This document shows, piece after piece, positions 6,643 to 12,712 of a DNA stretch of 22,466 nucleotides. How positions within the stretch are numbered: position 1 is the first letter of the stretch; every line of letters starts with the position of its first letter. This DNA comes from Spirochaetales bacterium (GTDB taxonomy: Bacteria > Spirochaetota > Spirochaetia > ARS1246), in assembly GCA_018644745.1 (NCBI GenBank), contig JABGPX010000461.1, positions 1 through 22,466 of the forward strand. Reading direction: 5' to 3'. The position numbers were made by a program, and so were the translations under genes. The notes under the pieces were generated by a model. That model was not told where the DNA came from and did not search any database. It saw only the letters and a program-made list of their open reading frames with translations.

Positions 6643-7797
6643 ATGTTTTTTTATTCCCCATCCCGATCAGTGCAGGGAAATGATCTGCATTCGATGTTCT
6701 CCGAGACCAGCGCTGAGCGGCGTCTCGGCAACCGGGCGCTCATAATAACCGGGCCCGAGGAATTTGAGGATGGATCTCTTTATCTACTCCAAAGGGAAAT
6801 GCAGAAATCCGGTATTGATGGCGTCGTGTGCGATGCGGCTGGAAGGCTCTCGAAGAGTGATGCCGCCGCAGAGGCTGCTTCGCTTCTGCTCCGGAGCAAA
6901 GCCCAATGGGCGCTTGGTCTTGGCGATCCGTCGATTCAAGGGCTGGCGAAAGCGGCGACCCTGCTCGCACGAATGGACGGTGCCGGTTACACCATGGATG
7001 ATTTTCTTGATAATCGGGTGTCGGCGGTCGTACCGCCGGGCTCTCTGTACCCCTATCTTGCGGTGCCCACCCAGTGCTGGAATCCTCTCATTTACACCGA
7101 TTTGGCGGCGGTTACCGATTCCCGCGATCGCGGGGCATGCATAATTTCCACAGGAGTATACGCGGACGCTGTTTTTCATAGCGCAGAGATAACCTCGCTG
7201 CAGACGGAAAAGCAGCTTGTGTATGATCTGGTATGTATTCTCGTCTCGGTCTTTGAAAGCTTATCTCAATCTCCTAATACGATTTCCCGACCCCTTCTCA
7301 ACTCGGCGCTTACTGGCGCCCTCGAAATACTTCGTCAAATTCCGAGTTCGGAAACACCAGTAGAATCCGGTATCGTGCAGTCTCTCGGCCTTCTTTCTTC
7401 GCGCGCAGGCTCAGTTTCGCCCCCCGGCCCCGGTTTTGCCTGCGGCAGGGCTGTTCTTGGCCTTCATGACATCGAGGCTCAGTGGACCACAGCCGCCTTG
7501 CTTCCCGGCATTGCGGCAATCTCGTCCCGTAGAGGAGCAGCGGCGGATGGCAGCCTCCGGCCTTTTTTGATTGAGCTACTCGGAATAGAAGAGACTGATG
7601 AGTCAGAAGACACTGAATATACAGTGGGTCTGATTGAAGATGAGATACGGGCCCTCACCGGCAGAGCCGATGTACCTCTTCGGCTCCATGACCTGGGCTT
7701 AGATAATCCGGATCTTCCGCGAATTAAGACCATTGCCGCAGATCTGTGCGGTGAGGAACCGGAATTGCTGGCTGGACTGCTCGAAGCAGCCTTATAA
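6643..7797 (+). CDS. Iron-alcohol-dehydrogenase-like protein lacking metal ligands
   Basis: 384 residues, soluble, close to the length of iron-containing alcohol dehydrogenases. Two segments match that fold: GLGDPSIQGLAKA (92-104) for the nucleotide-phosphate loop GGGS-ID-AKA, and VPTQCWNPLIYTDLAAVTD (141-159) for IPTTAGTGSE-AVITD. HDIEAQWTTAALLPGI (275-290) lies where active enzymes have HG-ANA-LLPH, but the metal-binding histidines are absent. The D-x3-H motif is also not found where expected (about 194-207). I infer a diverged, probably metal-free relative with unknown function. The start is uncertain: ATG 6643 has no ribosome site; ATG 6694 is an alternative. The downstream spoU gene begins 4 nt after its stop, so the two are likely co-transcribed. 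Confidence 0.6.
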   Translation: MFFYSPSRSVQGNDLHSMFSETSAERRLGNRALIITGPEEFEDGSLYLLQREMQKSGIDGVVCDAAGRLSKSDAAAEAASLLLRSKAQWALGLGDPSIQGLAKAATLLARMDGAGYTMDDFLDNRVSAVVPPGSLYPYLAVPTQCWNPLIYTDLAAVTDSRDRGACIISTGVYADAVFHSAEITSLQTEKQLVYDLVCILVSVFESLSQSPNTISRPLLNSALTGALEILRQIPSSETPVESGIVQSLGLLSSRAGSVSPPGPGFACGRAVLGLHDIEAQWTTAALLPGIAAISSRRGAAADGSLRPFLIELLGIEETDESEDTEYTVGLIEDEIRALTGRADVPLRLHDLGLDNPDLPRIKTIAADLCGEEPELLAGLLEAAL

Positions 7798-7801
7798 CCC
7801 C

Positions 7802-8605
7802 GTGATTTCTATTCGTAAACTGACATCTCTTCCCCGCGGTACTGCTCTCAGGAAAATATCGGTTTTGCTTCAAGGCTTTGAGGTGGAATTGAAAGCCGGT
7901 GCGCAGGTGGATACCTCCTACATAAGGAATCTGTTTCTGCTCCTGCTTTCCGGCGACGATCTAAAACCGACTCCTCGCCGGCTTGTCTCTGATTATCTTG
8001 ACGAGTTTGACACCACCATAGAGAACCAGAGGCTTCTCAGGATATGTAATGGTGTACGGCACCAATTACTTAAAACACTGGGCGGGGAGCCGGCGGACTG
8101 GGATTTGCCGGAAACCTTTTCTATTCTGTCCGAGGCTCCAGATCAAAACGAAAAAAAAATCATGCCAATATCTGTCTACCTCGAGGATATCCGCTCACCG
8201 TACAATGTCGGTGCGATTTTTAGAACTGCCGAATCTTTCAATGTGGCCGAAATTTTGCTTTCGGAAGCCTGTCCTTCTCCTGATCATCCCCGCGCAAAAA
8301 GATCCTCAATGGGGTGCACCGACCTTGTACATTGGAGAACAGGTCCGCTTGAAATTCTGGATGAGTTTTCCCATGTCTTTGTCCTGGAATTGGGGGGAGA
8401 GCCGGTAGAAAGCTTTCCTTTTCCAGCAGATGGAGTGGTGATAATCGGCAGCGAAGAACTCGGGGCAAGCCCTGAGGCGCGAACCCGGGCGGCGGCAAGC
8501 GGTGGAAGAGTAACCATTCCAACCTTTGGACGAAAAGGGTCGCTCAATGTGTCCGCTGCTTTCGCAATTATGCTATATGCGTGGCATTCTCGCATTCACA
8601 GCTGA
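7802..8605 (+). CDS. SpoU/TrmH-family RNA 2'-O-methyltransferase
   Basis: 267 residues from the GTG at 7802. The frame opens at 7733 but would overlap the upstream gene by 65 nt, so the GTG 4 nt after that stop is preferred; the ribosome site is weak. All three SpoU motifs are present: motif 1 DIRSPYNVGAIFRTAESF (about 129-146), motif 2 VVIIGSEELG (about 212-221), and motif 3 VTIPTFGRKGSLNVSAAFAI (about 237-256). These build the deep trefoil knot that binds SAM. The first about 120 residues resemble no RNA-binding domain I recognise. The RNA target (tRNA or 23S rRNA) cannot be read from the sequence. The 3' end runs 38 bp into the convergent 108-residue gene. Confidence 0.9.
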   Translation: MISIRKLTSLPRGTALRKISVLLQGFEVELKAGAQVDTSYIRNLFLLLLSGDDLKPTPRRLVSDYLDEFDTTIENQRLLRICNGVRHQLLKTLGGEPADWDLPETFSILSEAPDQNEKKIMPISVYLEDIRSPYNVGAIFRTAESFNVAEILLSEACPSPDHPRAKRSSMGCTDLVHWRTGPLEILDEFSHVFVLELGGEPVESFPFPADGVVIIGSEELGASPEARTRAAASGGRVTIPTFGRKGSLNVSAAFAIMLYAWHSRIHS

Positions 8606-8894
8606 TATTTCTCCAGGATAGAAAACCGCAGTATAACCGCTCTTGGTATTCCCACGTGCGCACCGCCCTGCCTGTAATCAATCTCACCAGAGTAGAATGT
8701 ATAGTCGAAAGCAGTTCACAAGAGATACTCTTTTGATCACCGAGCAGAATTGTCTTGGGAAGAAGAGTCGACATTTCCCGCTGAGGCAGTTCGGCCATTC
8801 GTGTGTCGTTGTCCTCGTCTACTATCAGGACTTGTATACGCAGCCTGCTGTCTGAAGTATCCAGTTGGACGTCGGTAATGTAGCTGTATTTCAT
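8568..8894 (-). CDS. Uncharacterised 108-residue protein
   Basis: Begins MKYSYITDVQLDTSDSRLRI behind an excellent ribosome site (AGGAGGA at 8898-8904, 3 nt before the ATG by its last base), which sets this start rather than the upstream ATG at 8963. No signal peptide or membrane helix. The first 40 residues look beta-rich and acidic (VLIVDEDNDTRM), followed by a helical region. Four cysteines (about C53, C88, C98 and C100) form no clear motif. I do not recognise the family. Its last 13 codons overlap the end of the convergent spoU gene. It lies just after the terminator of the glutaredoxin gene, so it needs its own promoter or read-through. Confidence 0.6.
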   Translation of the reverse strand: MKYSYITDVQLDTSDSRLRIQVLIVDEDNDTRMAELPQREMSTLLPKTILLGDQKSISCELLSTIHSTLVRLITGRAVRTWEYQERLYCGFLSWRNISCECENATHIA

Positions 8895-8897
8895 GAT

Positions 8898-8904
8898 TCC
8901 TCCT
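8898..8904 (-). promoter_or_regulatory. Strong Shine-Dalgarno for the 108-residue gene
   Basis: AGGAGGA read on the minus strand, with ATCATG directly after it. It decides the start at 8894 and is the main argument that this short reading frame is a real gene. Confidence 0.8.
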
Positions 8905-8942
8905 GCGGTAGAGGACGTTTGTTTTCTGCATGGCGCTTCAGC

Positions 8943-8977
8943 AAAAAACCGCCGTATGCCCAAAGCAAACAGCGGTT
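8943..8977 (-). terminator. Rho-independent terminator after the glutaredoxin-like gene
   Basis: On the minus strand AACCGC-T-GTTTGC, loop TTTGG, then GCATAC-G-GCGGTT followed by TTTT. That is an outer 6-bp stem and an inner 6-bp stem (one T-T mismatch), separated by one unpaired base on each side, with a T-run of six. It begins 29 nt after the glutaredoxin stop. Confidence 0.88.
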
Positions 8978-9005
8978 GTATTCGTAATATTCTGAACTCT
9001 GGCTT

Positions 9006-9236
9006 TTACTTTCGCAATGCTCTTTCTATTTCGGGCTTATTAAACCCAACAATAATTCGGCCGTTGATATCGAGTACCGGTACGCCCATTTGGCCCGATT
9101 TTTTCACCATCTCATCGGCCTTTCTCTCATCCCTGGCCACGTTGTATTCGGTGAATTTCACTCCGTTCTCTCTGAAATAGTTTTTCGCTACGGTGCAATA
9201 ACTGCATGTTGGTGTTGTATAAATTTTTACTGCCAT
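9006..9236 (-). CDS. Glutaredoxin-like thiol-disulfide protein (NrdH/Uxx type)
   Basis: 76 residues, a single thioredoxin-fold domain. The redox motif is CSYC (C11, C14) after the first strand (KIYTTPT). The cis-proline lies in MGVPVLDING (P53), and GFNKPEIERAL closes the glutathione/partner-binding side. Such small proteins pass electrons to ribonucleotide reductase or reduce protein and peroxide-detoxifying partners; no ribonucleotide reductase gene is nearby, so the partner is unknown. ATG at 9236 is preceded by a perfect AGGAGG. It has its own promoter and terminator and is therefore probably monocistronic. Confidence 0.92.
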   Translation of the reverse strand: MAVKIYTTPTCSYCTVAKNYFRENGVKFTEYNVARDERKADEMVKKSGQMGVPVLDINGRIIVGFNKPEIERALRK

Positions 9237-9261
9237 GGATTTCCTCCTAAGCTATATATAG

Positions 9262-9290
9262 AAAATACTATATACCGATTTCATAGTCAA
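9262..9290 (-). promoter_or_regulatory. Sigma-70 promoter for the glutaredoxin-like gene
   Basis: TTGACT (9290-9285) and TATTTT (9267-9262) with 17 nt between them, ending 25 nt before the ATG. The A+T-rich TATATA stretches around it give alternative -10 choices. Confidence 0.5.
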
Positions 9291-9308
9291 GTTCTCTGGA
9301 GATAAATT

Positions 9309-10787
9309 TTAGTTTCGTTCTTTGTCAGCGTAGAATGCCTTCTGTAAGCGTTCGTGAATCTGCGTTATTTGGCTCTCCGATGTTATATGGAAAGCTTTGA
9401 GAGTGGCCTTATCCATTTGTTCGAATACAATCGCGCCGGTTTCCAAATCGCAGAAGGCATTTGCCAAGTATACAGTCTGCACCACATCCAGGTATTCCTC
9501 AGCGGCGTTGAAGGGTTCATGATGGCACCTGATCGCGTTGATGAGTACCTCGGGGAAATTCCATTTTTGGGCGATGAGAGCGCCGATTTCCGCGTGATTT
9601 AAACCTGCCGAAAGATCTTCCATGAGATCTCTGTCAATTCCCCTCGAGACTGAGAAGGAGGTTATCTTTTCCAAAAGTTGAGGATGGACGCTCGAAAAGA
9701 TAATTTTTCCCATATCGTGAAGGATACCTCCGACATATACGTCGTCGAGAAGTTCCTTTTTCTTTCGGAAAAACTTAGCAAGGGTATAAGCATAGAAAGC
9801 GGCCTTGTAGGCGTGGTCCCACAGCCACTTCTGTCCCTTGTCGAGGAGCATTTGAGTTCCCTGCTGGAACAGCAGGTTCTTCAACCCCCGCAATCCGACA
9901 AGCTTGACGGCTTCTACAATGTTGTCCACCCGCTTGGGTAGCATGAACTGTGCCGAATTAACCAGCTTGAGAAGATCTGCGGTGAGGGCCGGATCCATAC
10001 TGATCTGTCTGGCGATTTCGGAAATTTCCGAATCAGGATCGCTGATGAGTTTTTGTAGATACACAATATTTTCCGGAAACTGAGGAAGATCGTCAATTTC
10101 GGCTACAATTTCGCGGGAAAGGGAATCGAGGTCTTCCACGTGTACATCAGAAAACGGGATAGTTATTTTTGCCACCGTTTCGCCATTTACTACGTCGATA
10201 TCAAAGGCGTCTTCATCGAGGCCGATCTTTTTGAGCATGAGAACCATAATTACGATTCCGAGTCCAGCACCTTCAGAATCATCGAGTACCGTCGAAAGAG
10301 CCTCTTCCATCGTTTCGAAAGCCCGTGAGCGCGCGACCCTGTCGTAAACCCGCATCTGCTCTTTTCGGGAGATAGCAACGTTGTTGTGAACCGAAACGGT
10401 AAAGGTTTTCCCTTTAGAGTGGAAAATAACCTTTATATAAAGCCCATCTTCCTTCTGCATTTGCAGATAGTGCTGTATGTTCTCGAGGGTTGTTCGCTTA
10501 AAATCCTTCATTCCTTCCGCATAATCGGATTGATTGGCAATATCAAGTTCTCTTTCTTTGAAGAAAACCCTTTTTGTATTTGCTTTTTTTGCGTTTACCG
10601 CCAACTCTTTCAGGCAATATGCAATTCGGTCTTTTATCTGATTCTGACCGAATTCATCGAGGAAAACCGTGAGGATACGTTCGAGGTATTCTTCGGTTTC
10701 GTGGGGAAGAGTATAGGTCTTAATGGAAAGAGGAATGGAATTACGGGCAGCCCGTTTGATCTGTTCTACATCGATCTTTGTCGGCAT
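9309..10787 (-). CDS. GHKL-ATPase-like/HDOD-domain signalling protein
   Basis: 492 residues, soluble. Residues about 45-215 look like a GHKL (histidine-kinase-type) ATPase: an N-box KELAVNAKKANTKR (60-73, E61 and N65) and a G-box DSEGAGLGIVI (170-180). There is no dimerisation/phospho-histidine helix pair before it. Residues about 225-440 form an HDOD domain (LPQFPENIVYLQKLISDPDS, VKLVGLRGLKNLLF). It retains metal-type residues of the HD superfamily: H325, H357-D358 (LHDMGK), H398 and H422-H423. HDOD proteins usually act as signalling adaptors; the retained residues leave a hydrolase activity open. Spirochaete signalling is the likely context. AGGA precedes the ATG by 5 nt, and a near-consensus promoter drives it. 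Confidence 0.8.
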   Translation of the reverse strand: MPTKIDVEQIKRAARNSIPLSIKTYTLPHETEEYLERILTVFLDEFGQNQIKDRIAYCLKELAVNAKKANTKRVFFKERELDIANQSDYAEGMKDFKRTTLENIQHYLQMQKEDGLYIKVIFHSKGKTFTVSVHNNVAISRKEQMRVYDRVARSRAFETMEEALSTVLDDSEGAGLGIVIMVLMLKKIGLDEDAFDIDVVNGETVAKITIPFSDVHVEDLDSLSREIVAEIDDLPQFPENIVYLQKLISDPDSEISEIARQISMDPALTADLLKLVNSAQFMLPKRVDNIVEAVKLVGLRGLKNLLFQQGTQMLLDKGQKWLWDHAYKAAFYAYTLAKFFRKKKELLDDVYVGGILHDMGKIIFSSVHPQLLEKITSFSVSRGIDRDLMEDLSAGLNHAEIGALIAQKWNFPEVLINAIRCHHEPFNAAEEYLDVVQTVYLANAFCDLETGAIVFEQMDKATLKAFHITSESQITQIHERLQKAFYADKERN

Positions 10788-10824
10788 TCAATTCCTACCT
10801 GTTAATAACATCTCGGTCTCAGCG

Positions 10825-10854
10825 ATTATAGTATCGCACATTTTTTCTTGTCAA
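10825..10854 (-). promoter_or_regulatory. Near-consensus sigma-70 promoter for the ATPase-HDOD gene
   Basis: TTGACA (10854-10849), 18 nt, TATAAT (10830-10825). Both hexamers are perfect matches; the spacing is one over the optimum. It lies 38 nt upstream of the ATG at 10787. Confidence 0.88.
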
Positions 10855-10861
10855 CACAAGG

Positions 10862-10880
10862 AATTGGCTCAATTGGCTCA
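10862..10880. repeat. 9-bp tandem direct repeat between divergent promoters
   Basis: AATTGGCTC occurs twice head-to-tail (10862-10870 and 10871-10879), just upstream of the -35 of the minus-strand promoter. It may be chance slippage or a regulator site shared by the divergent genes. Confidence 0.5.
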
Positions 10881-10931
10881 GAATGCGGCTATTCTCATTT
10901 TCTTTCGGTTAACTTAAGTGCTTCTCCGCGA

Positions 10932-10959
10932 TTGCACAATAATTAGAGCCGATTATAAT
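10932..10959 (+). promoter_or_regulatory. Sigma-70 promoter for the NIF3-lspA unit
   Basis: TATAAT at 10954-10959 is perfect. TTGCAC at 10932-10937 is a weak -35 at 16 nt. It lies 44 nt before the start codon at 11004. Confidence 0.6.
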
Positions 10960-10990
10960 AGACGAATGCATATAACCAGAGTCTTACCGC

Positions 10991-10996
10991 GGAGGA
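10991..10996 (+). promoter_or_regulatory. Shine-Dalgarno that fixes a TTG start
   Basis: GGAGGA followed by 7 nt and then TTG at 11004. No ATG or GTG lies in frame close by, so this site is the reason to accept the TTG start. Confidence 0.75.
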
Positions 10997-11003
10997 AGCG
11001 ACT

Positions 11004-11765
11004 TTGAAGTTGCGTGAATTAGATAGCTATTTTCGGGGCTTAATGGATATAGACGAGCTTGCGAAGATCGACGCGTCACTGAATGGCGTGCAGGTCGGAC
11101 ATCTTGAAAGCGAGATCAATCGTGCTGCTTTCGCGGTAGACGCATGCATGGAGAGTGTCCGCCGCGCCGTGGAGGCGAAGGCGGATGTGCTTTTTGTTCA
11201 CCACGGCATGTTTTGGGGACCAGGCATACCGATAACCGGTGTTCATTATGACCGTGTGGCCTTTCTTGTAGAGAATAGATGCGGGCTGTACGCGTCTCAC
11301 CTGCCTTTGGATCGGCATCCGGAGTTCGGCAATAATGCCGGATTAGCCGCGGCTCTAAGTATTACAGACCAGGAGGCTTTTGGTGATTACCACGGGGTGA
11401 AGATCGGATTAAAAGGAACATTGAATCCGCCTCTCAGCATTAACGAAGTACTGGAAAAGCTAACCATCGACCGCAATACCTGCGGTGCCGTACTGCCCTT
11501 TGGAAAGGAAGTAAACGAAAGCATCGGTATAGTGTCCGGCGGTGCAACCAGAGAAATAAACCAGGCTGTCGAAGAAGGCCTGGATTTGTATCTGACCGGC
11601 GAAGCATCTCATACTATGTATCATTTTTGCCTCGAGGAATCGATAAATCTCATCGCCGGCGGTCACTACCAGACCGAAACAGTCGGTGTGAAACTTCTGG
11701 CTGACCGGCTTACCGCCGACACGGGTATTGAAACGGTATTTATCGACATTCCAACAGGTCTGTAA
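11004..11765 (+). CDS. NIF3/YbgI-family dinuclear metal-centre protein
   Basis: 253 residues. The conserved ligand set of the family is complete: VHHG (H66, H67), LPLDRHPEFGNN (D103) and GGHYQTE (H221, E225). Homologues form toroidal hexamers with two metal ions per subunit. Databases often label them 'GTP cyclohydrolase 1 type 2-like', but the physiological reaction is unsettled, so I name only the family. The start is TTG, supported by a strong GGAGGA. It is divergent from the ATPase-HDOD gene and only 14 nt ahead of lspA, with which it probably forms an operon. Confidence 0.93.
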   Translation: MKLRELDSYFRGLMDIDELAKIDASLNGVQVGHLESEINRAAFAVDACMESVRRAVEAKADVLFVHHGMFWGPGIPITGVHYDRVAFLVENRCGLYASHLPLDRHPEFGNNAGLAAALSITDQEAFGDYHGVKIGLKGTLNPPLSINEVLEKLTIDRNTCGAVLPFGKEVNESIGIVSGGATREINQAVEEGLDLYLTGEASHTMYHFCLEESINLIAGGHYQTETVGVKLLADRLTADTGIETVFIDIPTGL

Positions 11766-11779
11766 TAAAAGGAAATCCC

Positions 11780-12313
11780 ATGAATAATCACGAAATAAAA
11801 ATTTCTCAGAAATACTTGCCGTTTGTTCTTACTGTTGGAATAATGATATTCGATCAAATTACCAAGTACCTGGTCGTCGTGAATATCGGCTACCGTGCTA
11901 TCGGACTGCGGATATTTGGTGATTTTATTTGGATAATACACACGAAAAATCTCGGTGTGGCTTTCAGTATCGGGGATTCGCTGCCAGAAGTGGCCAGGCG
12001 GCTTCTTTTTATCATTTTTCCGCTCATAGTTATGGCCCTTGTAGTAGTTTATTACTTCAAAGCAAAGGATCTCACCCCCGGGATGCGCTGGGCCTTCGCC
12101 GGGATATTGGGAGGAGGACTTGGAAACCAAATCGATAGGGTTTTCCGCCCCGACGGTGTGGTTGATTTTCTGTCGGTTAAGTTTTACGGTATCTTCGGTA
12201 TGCAACGATTTGCTGCCTTCAATGTGGCGGATTCCAGCATCGTCGTTTCCGGGATCCTGCTGGTAATACTCATAATTCTCCAGGAGAGAAGAAGTCATGA
12301 ACAAGAAGCTTAA
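11780..12313 (+). CDS. lspA: Lipoprotein signal peptidase (signal peptidase II)
   Basis: 177 residues, integral inner-membrane aspartyl protease that cleaves the signal peptide of prolipoproteins after lipid attachment to the cysteine. Four hydrophobic segments are seen at about 13-35, 72-93, 102-117 and 150-168. Family motifs: FDQITKYLV (D25), NLGVAFS (57-63, usually N-GAAFS), GGGLGNQIDR (111-120), VVDF (catalytic D129) and FNVADSSI (catalytic D151). AAAGGAAA precedes the ATG. The last 17 nt overlap the next gene in another frame, implying translational coupling. Confidence 0.97.
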   Translation: MNNHEIKISQKYLPFVLTVGIMIFDQITKYLVVVNIGYRAIGLRIFGDFIWIIHTKNLGVAFSIGDSLPEVARRLLFIIFPLIVMALVVVYYFKAKDLTPGMRWAFAGILGGGLGNQIDRVFRPDGVVDFLSVKFYGIFGMQRFAAFNVADSSIVVSGILLVILIILQERRSHEQEA

Positions 12314-12584
12314 TACCGTTCTGTTTATTCTTGGTGCGACGGTTGTAAATATTCTCACGATGCTCATTATTTTATTTTTGGGAATTTTTCTTATCGGCAG
12401 ATTTCTTTCGGAAGGCGCGCAAGAAAGCATCGGGCAGTTTTTATTTATTCTGGTGTTTTTGCTCGCAATAGCAGGATCGTTTTTTGCTTATAATCGGCTT
12501 ATCAAATACATTTCAAACAAGATCGATATGGATAAATACTTTCATCCAATTTTCAAGCCCCGCGGCGGCAAGAAGCCGGAATAA
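12297..12584 (+). CDS. Small two-helix membrane protein coupled to lspA
   Basis: 95 residues with two strongly hydrophobic helices (about 9-34 and 46-66) joined by a short polar loop (SEGAQESIGQ) and a basic tail ending PRGGKKPE. The ATG lies inside the lspA 3' end (17-nt overlap), with GGAGAG about 8 nt upstream, so its synthesis is probably tied to LspA. I recall similar small proteins beside lspA in spirochaetes, but I know of no proven function. A helper or regulator of lipoprotein processing is a guess from position only. Confidence 0.65.
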   Translation: MNKKLNTVLFILGATVVNILTMLIILFLGIFLIGRFLSEGAQESIGQFLFILVFLLAIAGSFFAYNRLIKYISNKIDMDKYFHPIFKPRGGKKPE

Positions 12585-12650
12585 GCGAGAGCACTTCTAT
12601 TTACTGCTACTTTGACCCACAGCACATACGAATAACCCCGATTTATACGT

Positions 12651-12687
12651 AAAACCAGTCTGTCGGCAACACAAAATGTGGTTTTTT
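12651..12687. terminator. Possible bidirectional terminator between convergent genes
   Basis: AAAACCA (12651-12657) pairs with TGGTTTT (12679-12685) across a 21-nt loop, with T-runs usable on either strand. It lies between the converging 95-residue and 550-residue genes. The stem is short and A+T-rich, so the call is weak. Confidence 0.35.
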
Positions 12688-12712
12688 CGATGTGCCCTAA
12701 GTACCCGGATCG

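Noticed and set aside
8895..8963. Longer form of the 108-residue protein starting at 8963
   Set aside because: That start lies inside the glutaredoxin terminator hairpin, while the ATG at 8894 has a near-perfect AGGAGGA.
9288..9308. TCTCCAGAGA as a terminator for the ATPase-HDOD gene
   Set aside because: Only a 4-bp stem and no T-run; the region is better explained as glutaredoxin promoter.
11666..12430. A 254-residue minus-strand open frame opposite lspA and the small membrane protein
   Set aside because: It is fully antisense to a convincing lspA with both catalytic aspartates, has low-quality protein composition and no ribosome site.
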